NCBI GenBank assembly: GCA_024680055.1
Contig: JAILCP010000057.1
Location: forward strand, 1-64,000
Direction: 5' to 3'
DNA length: 64,000 bases
Origin: Lachnospiraceae bacterium
GTDB taxonomy: Bacteria; Bacillota; Clostridia; Lachnospirales; Lachnospiraceae
Shown: positions 56,790 to 64,000 of the stretch, piece by piece
How positions within the stretch are numbered: the first letter of the stretch is position 1
Layout: each line of letters opens with the position of its first letter
Notes under the pieces: model-generated
What the model saw: the letters and a program-made list of their open reading frames with translations, nothing else
What the model was told of the DNA's origin: nothing
Databases searched by the model: none
Position numbers and translations under genes: made by a program

Positions 56790-58385
56790 TTAAGGTTTCC
56801 TTCTTGTTTTTGGAAACTCCATATGATACAGGGTCTTCCATCCGCCTTGCGGTTGCTCCACCAATGTAATGGTACCGTTATGGCTTTCCACAATCTTTCT
56901 TGCAACTGCAAGTCCAAGGCCTACCCCCTCTGCTCCGTTGCGGGCTGCGCTTCCCACAGAAAAAGCATGGAACACATTCTCTTTGATGTTTTCCGGAATT
57001 CCGCAACCGTCATCGCCAAGGTACATTTCGATATGTTCTTCTTTTTCTTCCAGCTTCACAAAAATTGTAGTTCCGGAAGAATTATATTTTATGGAATTAC
57101 CCACAATATTTTCCAATACCCTGGTAAAATGAAACTCGTCCAACATACAGTAAAGACTTTTTTCCGGAATTTCCGCCACTAGCTTAAAACCTTCAATTTC
57201 CAATTGACCGTAGAGTTTTGCAAGATATACGCGAAATACTTCACATAAATCCATGGGCTTTGTATCCAAAACAAATTCCGGATGCTCCAGCTTGGAATAC
57301 TCCGCAAAGGCAGTAATCAAATCGGATAAATGGGCCGCCTTCTGATAGATGCTTTCAAAATACATCTGCATCTCATTATCCGGAATCAAGCCGTCACAAA
57401 TTGCTTTGGAATAGCCTACAATCACTGTGATCGGGGTCTTTAAATCATGGGTAAGGTTGGCAAACAACTGGCTTCGCTCTTCTTCCAGGCGCTTTCTTGT
57501 TTCTTCACTTTTGGTCAGTTTATCCACCATCTTGCTGAAGCTTTCAAAGATTTCCATATACTCCCTGCGTCTTGTGGCAGGCAGTGAAGGCACATCCCCT
57601 TCTTCAAAGGTTTTGATTGCTTTATCCAAAAGATTCAAAGGCTTCATAACATTGTGATAGGTCCATCGGATGGAAACCGCGATCAGTATAAAATAAGCAA
57701 GAATTCCACATACAATTCCCATCACCAGCATTTCATAAGCATCTTTACGCTTCCCATTAACCTGGTCTTCCACAAAGGTCACCATGGTGTAGAACTTATC
57801 CTCGCTGTTTTTAAACCGGTATTGACGCATGTCCATGCCTTTGAGCAACTGCTCACTTACAATATTGTATTCCCGCCTTGTAAGTCTGGTGGGATGATTT
57901 TCCCAGGCACTGCACATAATATTATATTCATTATCCAGCACCATATAATCACTGTGACTGATCTCATCATCGATAAAATAGGATTTTGTAATCACTTGGG
58001 TAAGCTTACCATCCTTTGTGGTTCCCTCCGCCATTACAAGTCGCACCTTTTCCCCCACATAATCCAGGTAGTTCAGTTCCTTTTGGGTAAAAGGAACCTT
58101 TTTCTTTGTGGTATAGATAATATTGCAGTCTTCATCCAGAATTTCAAAGAATCCGCCGGAACCAAGCAGTCGTTTGTCGTTGATTTTATCGTATTCTCCG
58201 GCTCTCAACAGATCCTCATGGGCCTCTAAATAAGAAACCCTTGGATAATCATACTCATGAAGGGCATGTTTTCGAAAATATCCAATCAAACTGGTACAAA
58301 AAAATAAAACAAAAACAGTAACCACCACATAATTCTTAACCAGTAGGGATAATATGGATTTATGACTTACTCTCTTGTTTTTCAA
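56790..58385 (-). CDS. sensor histidine kinase
   Basis: 531 residues: TM1 (about 17-36), an extracellular sensor region (about 40-215), TM2 (about 219-238), a HAMP-like linker, a HisKA dimerisation helix with the phosphoacceptor H313 in LTHDLKTP, and a HATPase domain with N box VGNSIKYN, DDGCGIPENIKENVF and GLGLAVARKIVESHNG. It overlaps the response regulator gene end by 26 bases, so they are a cognate pair. The signal is unknown. The regulated genes could include the shared TTCAC boxes found in the window, but there is no direct evidence. Confidence 0.93.
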   Translation of the reverse strand: MKNKRVSHKSILSLLVKNYVVVTVFVLFFCTSLIGYFRKHALHEYDYPRVSYLEAHEDLLRAGEYDKINDKRLLGSGGFFEILDEDCNIIYTTKKKVPFTQKELNYLDYVGEKVRLVMAEGTTKDGKLTQVITKSYFIDDEISHSDYMVLDNEYNIMCSAWENHPTRLTRREYNIVSEQLLKGMDMRQYRFKNSEDKFYTMVTFVEDQVNGKRKDAYEMLVMGIVCGILAYFILIAVSIRWTYHNVMKPLNLLDKAIKTFEEGDVPSLPATRRREYMEIFESFSKMVDKLTKSEETRKRLEEERSQLFANLTHDLKTPITVIVGYSKAICDGLIPDNEMQMYFESIYQKAAHLSDLITAFAEYSKLEHPEFVLDTKPMDLCEVFRVYLAKLYGQLEIEGFKLVAEIPEKSLYCMLDEFHFTRVLENIVGNSIKYNSSGTTIFVKLEEKEEHIEMYLGDDGCGIPENIKENVFHAFSVGSAARNGAEGVGLGLAVARKIVESHNGTITLVEQPQGGWKTLYHMEFPKTRRKP

Positions 58386-59067
58386 TTTTATAACCCAATC
58401 CTCTCACTGTTTTAATATATTCGGGGTTCTTTACATCATCCTCCACCTTATCACGAAGTCTTGAAATATGCACCATAATGGTGTTTTCATCGCTCTCAAA
58501 GTACTCTCCGATGGCACTTTCATAAAGCTGTACCTTGGTAAAAATTCGACCCGGATTTTTCATTAGAAGCTGTAAAATCTTATACTCTGTGGAGGTCAAA
58601 GAAATCTTCTTGCTCCCTTTCATCAAACTGCAGGTCACCGTATCAAGGCGCAGATTACCCACATTAATTACTGTTCCCTTGTTCTCTGTCTCCGCTTCAT
58701 TCAAGCTGTAAAAGCGTCGCAGATTACTTTGGACCCTTGCCACAACTTCAAGGGGATTAAAAGGTTTTGTAATGTAGTCATCCGCTCCCAGGTTCAGTCC
58801 TAAAATCACATCAGAGTCTTCTGCTTTTGCAGAAATGATCACAATGGGAATATTGCTCTTTTCCCGAAGCTTCTTTGTCAATTCGTACCCATTGATTTTC
58901 GGCATCATAATGTCTAAAATTGCAAGATCGATGGGATTTTCATTTAAAAGGGTAAGAGCCGCCTTTCCATCGTGGGCCTCATACACCTTCATTCCGTCAT
59001 TTTCCAAATATAATCTCAAAATTTTGATGATATCCAAATCATCTTCCGCCACTAAAATATTATACAT
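58360..59067 (-). CDS. OmpR/PhoB-family response regulator
   Basis: 235 residues: receiver domain with the acidic pocket AEDD, phosphoacceptor D52 (LAILDIMMPKING), the switch Ser (ISAKAED), and a winged-helix DNA-binding domain (LTSTEYKILQLLMKNPGRIFT ... VHISRLRDKVE). I start at 59067 (MYNILVAEDD) with GGAGG upstream; a longer in-frame version would run through the trpS terminator hairpin. Family members bind tandem repeats 11 bp apart. Confidence 0.93.
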   Translation of the reverse strand: MYNILVAEDDLDIIKILRLYLENDGMKVYEAHDGKAALTLLNENPIDLAILDIMMPKINGYELTKKLREKSNIPIVIISAKAEDSDVILGLNLGADDYITKPFNPLEVVARVQSNLRRFYSLNEAETENKGTVINVGNLRLDTVTCSLMKGSKKISLTSTEYKILQLLMKNPGRIFTKVQLYESAIGEYFESDENTIMVHISRLRDKVEDDVKNPEYIKTVRGLGYKIEKQESKS

Positions 59068-59082
59068 AGCTCCTCCGTAGTC

Positions 59083-59115
59083 AAAAAGGCGAAACAGTAC
59101 TCCCATTTCGCCTTT
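59083..59115 (-). terminator. terminator of trpS
   Basis: 10-bp perfect stem AAAGGCGAAA (59085-59094 with 59106-59115), 11-nt loop, T-run TTTTT on the minus strand. The response-regulator start is only 16 bases away. Confidence 0.85.
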
Positions 59116-59126
59116 CATTGCTACTC

Positions 59127-60218
59127 TTATTTATTTTTATATTTTTCCGCCTGCTGTTTTATTAATTCTGTATCTTCAAAGTAGTTGATTTTCATAGCGG
59201 CCTTTACTTCTGCCATGGTCTTTCTTCCCACTTCTCTTGCATATTCCGTTCCCTGACGCAAAACATCATAGACTGCAGGAATATCCTGTTCCCATTTCTC
59301 ACGCTCTGCTCGAATCGGTGCCAGTTCATCTTCCAATACTTTAATTAAGAACTTCTTCACCTTCACATCTCCAAGACCGCCTCTCATGTAGTGGTCCTTC
59401 ACTTCCTGGAGATTCTTATAATCCGGCCAGAACATTTCAAAATGTTCATCCTTGCAAAAAGCGTCAAGATAAGTGAATACCGTATTGCCTTCCACCTTAC
59501 CCGGATCTTCCACGCGAATATGATCCGGATCTGTGTACATACTCATCACCTTGGTCTTTACGTCCTTGGCTGAATCGGATAAATAAATACAGTTTCCAAG
59601 GGATTTACTCATCTTGGCCTTTCCGTCTGTTCCCGGAAGTCTTAAACAGGTCTTATTGGATGGTAAAAGCGCCTTCGGCTCCACCAATACGTCATCACTG
59701 TAAGTATTTCCAAAACTTCTTACAATCTCTCTGGCCTGTTCCAACATTGGAAGCTGATCCTCTCCCACCGGAACAGTATCTGCTTTGAATAAAGTAATAT
59801 CCGCTGCCTGGCTGATTGGATAGCACATAAAACCAACCGGGATGCTGGATTCGAATTCTCTCATCTTAATCTCTGACTTCACCGTAGGGTTACGGGTCAG
59901 TCTTGATACGGTTACAAGATTCATGTAGTAAAAGGTAAGCTCACACAACTCCTGAATCTCTGACTGTATAAAAATATGTACTTTCTTAGGATCGATACCG
60001 CATGATAAATAATCAAGGGCTACCTCTATAATATTCTGTCTTACTTTCTCCGGATTATCTGCATTATCTGTCAATGCCTGGGCATCGGCAATCATAATAA
60101 AAATATCGTCGTATTCTCCGCTGTTCTGCAGACGAACACGTTCCCTTAAAGATCCTACATAATGTCCGATATGGAGCTTTCCTGTAGGTCTGTCTCCTGT
60201 AAGAATTACTTTTCTCAT
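59127..60218 (-). CDS. trpS: tryptophanyl-tRNA synthetase
   Basis: Charges tRNA(Trp). 363 residues with the class I motifs TGKLHIGHY near the N terminus and AKMSKSLGN. Length and the C-terminal extension (about 330-363) are within the bacterial range. I start at the ATG at 60218 (MRKVILTG), with AAGGA 9 bases upstream, not at the TTG two codons earlier. No T-box leader is seen; a plain sigma-A promoter precedes it. Confidence 0.96.
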   Translation of the reverse strand: MRKVILTGDRPTGKLHIGHYVGSLRERVRLQNSGEYDDIFIMIADAQALTDNADNPEKVRQNIIEVALDYLSCGIDPKKVHIFIQSEIQELCELTFYYMNLVTVSRLTRNPTVKSEIKMREFESSIPVGFMCYPISQAADITLFKADTVPVGEDQLPMLEQAREIVRSFGNTYSDDVLVEPKALLPSNKTCLRLPGTDGKAKMSKSLGNCIYLSDSAKDVKTKVMSMYTDPDHIRVEDPGKVEGNTVFTYLDAFCKDEHFEMFWPDYKNLQEVKDHYMRGGLGDVKVKKFLIKVLEDELAPIRAEREKWEQDIPAVYDVLRQGTEYAREVGRKTMAEVKAAMKINYFEDTELIKQQAEKYKNK

Positions 60219-60252
60219 TTTCAATCATCCTTCTAACTAATTATATGTGTCT

Positions 60253-60280
60253 ATTATATCAGATAAATCTTTTATGACAA
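60253..60280 (-). promoter_or_regulatory. trpS promoter
   Basis: Minus strand TTGTCA (60275-60280), 16-base spacer, TATAAT (60253-60258), beginning only 5 bases after the stop of the upstream GTPase gene. Confidence 0.8.
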
Positions 60281-60284
60281 AGTC

Positions 60285-63041
60285 CTATCTCATATCTTTT
60301 GGCATGAATTTTGAAAGGGAATCTGTGATTTTTTCCATTTGAACCCCTGATTTTTCCTGATGAAATTCCCTGCTTAACCGCTCCATTTCCTTTTCCAGCT
60401 CTCTTGCGGAAATCAAAATGGCTCCGGCCCCTGCAATAATCACCTGTTCCAATCCGTCGGAGGTTGCCACCGTAACTTCATGCTTATCCGAAAGATCATG
60501 GGCACAACGCTCAATATACTGATCCGCCGTCTCCGCCTCCTTGGTGTATACCACCGAAATATTTCGATAGGTACTGACCTCGGTGTCATGGCCCTTTGTC
60601 TTATATGCATCGTACACCAAAATCACATTCTGACCGGTGTATCCCTGATAATTGCATAGAATCTCCATCAATTTATTTCTGGCTCCTTCGATATTTTGAT
60701 CCGCCAGTTCCTTCAATTCTTTCCAGGCAAAAATCACATTGTAACCATCCACCAGCAGGTATTTTTCTTTTTTTACCTTGCCTTCCCGTTTATGTCTGCG
60801 CTCTTTGTCGTAGTCGTAATCCTTTGGCTTTTCTTTTCTCACAGGGCCCTTTTCTTTTTTCTCTTTTTTCTTTCCGTTCCAGGTTCCCCGCGACCTGGTG
60901 TCTTCGATGTAGTCCTGATTAAACTTAGTGGTAATGGTTCCGTAGGTTTTTTCAAAAATATCCTTTAATTCCTTTTCCGCCGCATCCCCGTCAAGTTGTT
61001 CCACACCAAGAATTTTTCTCTCTTCTTCCTGACGTTTGGCGTTGGCCTGAACCTTTTTGGCCTCCAGGAACATTTCATATTCTTTCAGCTCTGTATCGCT
61101 TTTCCCGTCTATTACAAGGGGAATATGCATATAGTTTTCCACCTCATACCAAGGTACTACAAAGCCTGCTCCGTGGGTACAAAATACCGAATCCGGACTG
61201 TTTCTCAGATCCCTCTCCGGTTCATATCCCATGGCCTTCACCACTTCTTCCTGATTGTGGCAAGGTTCATATCCCTGCAATCTACACTCTAATTTTCCAA
61301 GTCCTGATGTGTAGGAAACCAATTCCGTCTGATAACCATTTAAAGTGGCAACCGGCGCCACTCCTTCAATCACAGAAAAATCTCCCTCCACACCGGGTGC
61401 TTCAAAGGTGGCAAAAAGATTGTTTAGATCCGTCATGGCCCTTCCCACAGCAGAGGTTGGCACCTTCATGGTAAAAGCGTACACCGGTTCCAAAAGAACA
61501 CCGGTTGCCTTCATTAAACCGTGACGCACCGCACGATAGGTGGCCTGCCTGAAGTCACCGCCCTCGGTGTGTTTTGGATGGGCTCTTCCGGCTACCAGGG
61601 TAATCACCATGTCCGTAATTGGAAATCCTCCCAATACGCCCCTATGCTGTTTTTCCTCCAAATGGGTTAAAACAAGGCGCTGCCAGTTCTTATTCAAAAT
61701 ATCCTCGCTGCATTTGCTTTGAAAAACCAGTCCGCTTCCTCTAGCTCCCGGCTCCAATAAAAGATGGACCTCGGAATAATGACGCAGCGGCTCATAATGA
61801 CCCACACCTTCCACCGTGTCGGAAATGGTCTCCCGATATACGATTCTTCCGGTGGCAAATTCCACCGGGATTTCAAATCGCTTGGAGATTTCATGCTTTA
61901 GTATTTCAATCTGCACTTCTCCCATCAGCTGAATCTGAATCTCTTTTAAATGCTCATCCCATACCACGTGAAGCTGCGGTTCTTCCTCTTCTAGCTGTTT
62001 CAAATTCTGCAGCATTCTTCTGCTGTCTATGGTGGATGGATATTTTACCGCATAGGTTAACACCGGTGTCAAAACACTTTCCAGGCAATCACTTTCCACT
62101 CCAAGCCCTTGGCCAGGGTAGGTATCCTCCAACCCCGGAATGGAGCAAATGCTTCCGGCCTCCACCGAAGTTACATCCGTTTCCTTCGCTCCGGAGCAGA
62201 TATAAATGCGGTTCACCTTTTCATCCATTTCTTCTCCCGTCTCCTTATGACGGTAAGTAATCACATCTTTTAACTTTAAGGATCCTGAGGTGATCTTCAT
62301 ATGGGTTAGGCGAACGCCCTTTTCGTCGGTGGAAATCTTAAATACTTTGGCTCCGAATTCACTGCCGTAAGTTCTAGGCAACGCATATTTATATAATCCA
62401 TGAAGCAATTCATCCACACCCTGATCTCTTAGGGCAGATCCAAAGAAACAAGGGAAAATTTTCCTGTTTCGAATGGCATTTACAACATCTTCGTCATCCA
62501 AGGTGGAATCTTCCAGATATTTTTCCAGAAGTGCTTCCTCCCCGGCGGCCACACTTTCCATAAACTCTGTGGTGTCGGCCTCTTCGCACTCTATTGCAAG
62601 TTTTTCTTTTAAAAGGGAAATCAGTTCACTCTTATCCCCTTCAAACTGATCCATTTTGTTAATGAAAATAAACACCGGAACATTATAGCGTTTTAATAAC
62701 TTCCATAACGTTTCTGTATGGGATTGAACCCCATCCACGGCGCTAATGACAAGGATACAATAATCAAGTACATTCAGTACCCGTTCTGCTTCCGGGGAAA
62801 AATCCACATGCCCCGGGGTATCCAATAAAGAAACAGGCCGATCTTCTATGAGAAGTTCAGCCTGTTTTGAAAATATTGTTATTCCACGTTCCTTCTCCAG
62901 CTCATAGGTGTCCAAATATGCATCTTTCTTGTCTACTCTTCCCATCTTGGAAACGACTCCCGTATGGTAAAGTATACTTTCTGAAAGTGTTGTCTTTCCG
63001 GCATCTACATGGGCCAGGATTCCTAGTACGACGTGGTTCAT
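60285..63041 (-). CDS. Tet(M)/EF-G-like translational GTPase fused to a YacP/Rae1-type NYN ribonuclease
   Basis: 918 residues. Part one (about 1-700) is a ribosome-protection-type GTPase: AHVDAGKT (10-17), RGITI (52-56), DTPGH (74-78), NKMD (128-131), followed by EF-G-like domains II to V. Part two is a Lys/Glu/Arg-rich linker (about 712-760). Part three (761-918) closely follows Bacillus Rae1/YacP: LLVDGYNVIFAW, NYQGYTG, VYDAYKTKG, VVYTKEAETADQYIE, VTVATSDGLEQ and SARELEKE, with acidic residues D765, D811, D840 and D862 at the NYN nuclease positions. Rae1 cuts mRNA in the ribosomal A site, so the fusion plausibly delivers a nuclease there. Start at 63041 (MNHVVLG) behind GAAGGA. No terminator separates it from the trpS promoter. 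Confidence 0.93.
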   Translation of the reverse strand: MNHVVLGILAHVDAGKTTLSESILYHTGVVSKMGRVDKKDAYLDTYELEKERGITIFSKQAELLIEDRPVSLLDTPGHVDFSPEAERVLNVLDYCILVISAVDGVQSHTETLWKLLKRYNVPVFIFINKMDQFEGDKSELISLLKEKLAIECEEADTTEFMESVAAGEEALLEKYLEDSTLDDEDVVNAIRNRKIFPCFFGSALRDQGVDELLHGLYKYALPRTYGSEFGAKVFKISTDEKGVRLTHMKITSGSLKLKDVITYRHKETGEEMDEKVNRIYICSGAKETDVTSVEAGSICSIPGLEDTYPGQGLGVESDCLESVLTPVLTYAVKYPSTIDSRRMLQNLKQLEEEEPQLHVVWDEHLKEIQIQLMGEVQIEILKHEISKRFEIPVEFATGRIVYRETISDTVEGVGHYEPLRHYSEVHLLLEPGARGSGLVFQSKCSEDILNKNWQRLVLTHLEEKQHRGVLGGFPITDMVITLVAGRAHPKHTEGGDFRQATYRAVRHGLMKATGVLLEPVYAFTMKVPTSAVGRAMTDLNNLFATFEAPGVEGDFSVIEGVAPVATLNGYQTELVSYTSGLGKLECRLQGYEPCHNQEEVVKAMGYEPERDLRNSPDSVFCTHGAGFVVPWYEVENYMHIPLVIDGKSDTELKEYEMFLEAKKVQANAKRQEEERKILGVEQLDGDAAEKELKDIFEKTYGTITTKFNQDYIEDTRSRGTWNGKKKEKKEKGPVRKEKPKDYDYDKERRHKREGKVKKEKYLLVDGYNVIFAWKELKELADQNIEGARNKLMEILCNYQGYTGQNVILVYDAYKTKGHDTEVSTYRNISVVYTKEAETADQYIERCAHDLSDKHEVTVATSDGLEQVIIAGAGAILISARELEKEMERLSREFHQEKSGVQMEKITDSLSKFMPKDMR

Positions 63042-63072
63042 TATTCCTTCTTCATCCTTGTATTTACTCGGA

Positions 63073-63573
63073 CTACTCCATTGCGGATTCAAAGGTCGCC
63101 TTAATATGAGATAATTCTTTATTCATAATAAAACATACATAATTTCCCTTTGAGAATACCACTGCACCATCTGCAATTTCCACCTGATCCGGTGAATAGT
63201 TTTCATAGGTGCTTCTTCTGCTTTGCAAGTGCTCTTTAAGGCTCTCTTCCATTGCCTTTACATCTTCTTCATTCTTTACAAAGACCACTGCCACCTCACT
63301 GGCAGATCCTTCTGTGGCATAAGAATAAAAGTAATCCTGTACTTTATCATACTCCACATCGGATAAAGATGTAAAGAGTTCTTTACCGTTATCATCTTTG
63401 GAAGAAACCGTTGTCATTTTCGGAAGTTCATCTTTTGTACTTAACATATCTTTCTGTAACGTTTCAAAATCAACTTTCGCTTCCGGCGCTTCCTTGCTTC
63501 CGCATCCAAACAGTGTTCCCACTGAAATTGCTGCCACCATAAAAAGTGCGCATAAAAATTTCATCTTCTTCAT
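63073..63573 (-). CDS. DUF4358-type lipoprotein
   Basis: 166 residues: a lipoprotein signal peptide ending at VGTLFGCGSKE, then a compact domain of the DUF4358 type (an alpha/beta pattern with SDVEYDKVQDYFYSYATEG and EVAVVFVKNEEDVKAMEESL). GGAG lies 8 bases before the ATG. It sits 31 bases upstream of the GTPase-nuclease gene and 20 bases after the next gene upstream. Function unknown; anchored at the outer membrane face. Confidence 0.82.
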   Translation of the reverse strand: MKKMKFLCALFMVAAISVGTLFGCGSKEAPEAKVDFETLQKDMLSTKDELPKMTTVSSKDDNGKELFTSLSDVEYDKVQDYFYSYATEGSASEVAVVFVKNEEDVKAMEESLKEHLQSRRSTYENYSPDQVEIADGAVVFSKGNYVCFIMNKELSHIKATFESAME

Positions 63574-63593
63574 ATGTTTTTCTCCAACATCTC

Positions 63594-64000
63594 TTAGTTT
63601 TCGGTTACATCTTTTCCATCTTCTACAGCTCCCTGTTCTACACCGTCACCTGCACCGGTTGTCTCGCTGTATTCTGTATCTTTAGATCCGTTTCCATCTG
63701 TCATACCTTCGCCTGAGTAACCATCCATTGCCTTGGAAATTGCCTTAGAAAGTTTTTCTGCATCCTTATCACTGATCTCACCACTCTGATCGTTCTGCTT
63801 ACTGTAATTTGTAAAGCTGATGGTAAGAATCTGATCCTCATTATCTGCTTCCTGAAGTGCAAAGGTAATATCACCGTATTCTCCAATAAGCCCCTGGAAG
63901 TTTTCATACATGGATGATAACAATGCTTCCTTCTTTCCTTCCTCATCTTTACCGATGTTTAAGAATAAGGCCTCTCCTCCCTTTTCAAGGGATTTACGAA
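63594..64000 (-). CDS. hydrophilic protein of unknown function, N terminus outside the window
   Basis: The frame is open from the right edge (first full codon ends at 63998) to a stop at 63594, giving at least 135 residues, so the gene is truncated by the window. The visible part has a folded-looking half (GEALFLNIGKDEEGKKEALL ... ITFALQEADNEDQILTISFTN) and a Gly/Glu/Asp-rich tail with no membrane segment. I do not recognise a family. It precedes the lipoprotein gene by 20 bases, so the two are probably co-transcribed and may act together at the cell surface. Confidence 0.7.
   Translation of the reverse strand, partial: RKSLEKGGEALFLNIGKDEEGKKEALLSSMYENFQGLIGEYGDITFALQEADNEDQILTISFTNYSKQNDQSGEISDKDAEKLSKAISKAMDGYSGEGMTDGNGSKDTEYSETTGAGDGVEQGAVEDGKDVTEN

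Noticed and set aside
60225..60284. T-box or other leader for trpS
   Set aside because: Only about 35 bases separate the predicted transcription start from the ATG, with no T-box sequence or terminator.
60285..63041. Calling this gene a tetracycline-resistance tet(M)
   Set aside because: The G domain is related, but the rest diverges and carries a nuclease domain, and no mobile-element context is present, so resistance is not supported.

Overview
This 64 kb window looks like a chromosomal segment from an anaerobic, motile, low-to-mid GC Firmicute, most likely a Lachnospiraceae-type Clostridia. The evidence is gene content: a class III (oxygen-sensitive) ribonucleotide reductase, the Mbl-FlhO-FlhP flagellar/cell-shape block, FapA, YvyF, the CdaA-CdaR-GlmM block, a T-box in front of valS and an AlaX-L editing factor. 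Almost all genes lie on the minus strand. Only lysR, panD, a TSCPD gene, one large GGDEF/EAL gene and a candidate small RNA are on the plus strand. I see no tRNA, rRNA, CRISPR array, prophage or insertion sequence.

Layout. 1-135: the 5' end of a group IIC intron, inserted right behind the nrdD terminator. 187-5000: nrdD with an NrdR box, hflX and a TPR lipoprotein. 5019-8674: an operon alaX, ABC ATPase, ABC permease, flavin-reductase-like protein. 8754-16334: pckA, an ABC-F ATPase, a TPR membrane protein, a 48-residue acidic protein, folC and fapA. 16480-19489: valS behind a complete T-box leader. 19499-23800: a SwrC-like RND exporter with its own TetR regulator and a perfect palindromic operator on the promoter. 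23892-25292: lysR and panD. 25291-29334: DUF308 membrane protein, MATE transporter, glutaminase and diguanylate cyclase. 29462-32576: HtrA, GtrA-like protein and an LCP ligase. 32664-37603: cdaA-cdaR-glmM preceded by two unassigned membrane proteins. 37657-40984: recD2, comFC, yvyF. 40985-41609: an intergenic array of six 73-bp hairpin repeats. 41610-44740: mbl, flhO, flhP and a rod-binding protein, with a sigma-28 promoter in front of flhP. 44741-45090: a gap holding the mbl promoter and, on the other strand, a candidate small RNA. 45091-53217: secA, a cell-wall amidase, uvrB, uvrA. 53379-56632: the plus-strand TSCPD and dual-sensor GGDEF/EAL genes. 56790-63998: a two-component system, trpS, a translational GTPase fused to a Rae1-type nuclease, a lipoprotein and a truncated gene at the right edge.

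The most interesting items are these. (1) A Tet(M)/EF-G-like GTPase carries a complete YacP/Rae1 NYN ribonuclease at its C terminus, suggesting a nuclease delivered to the ribosomal A site. (2) The array of six hairpin repeats has an exact 73-bp period. (3) A candidate small RNA in the mbl-uvrA gap has an upstream box, TTCACC-N5-TTCAC-N-TTGG, that recurs in front of htrA, pointing to one shared response regulator. (4) A dual solute-binding-domain c-di-GMP phosphodiesterase has a degenerate GGDEF site. All calls come from reading the sequence; no database search was run.
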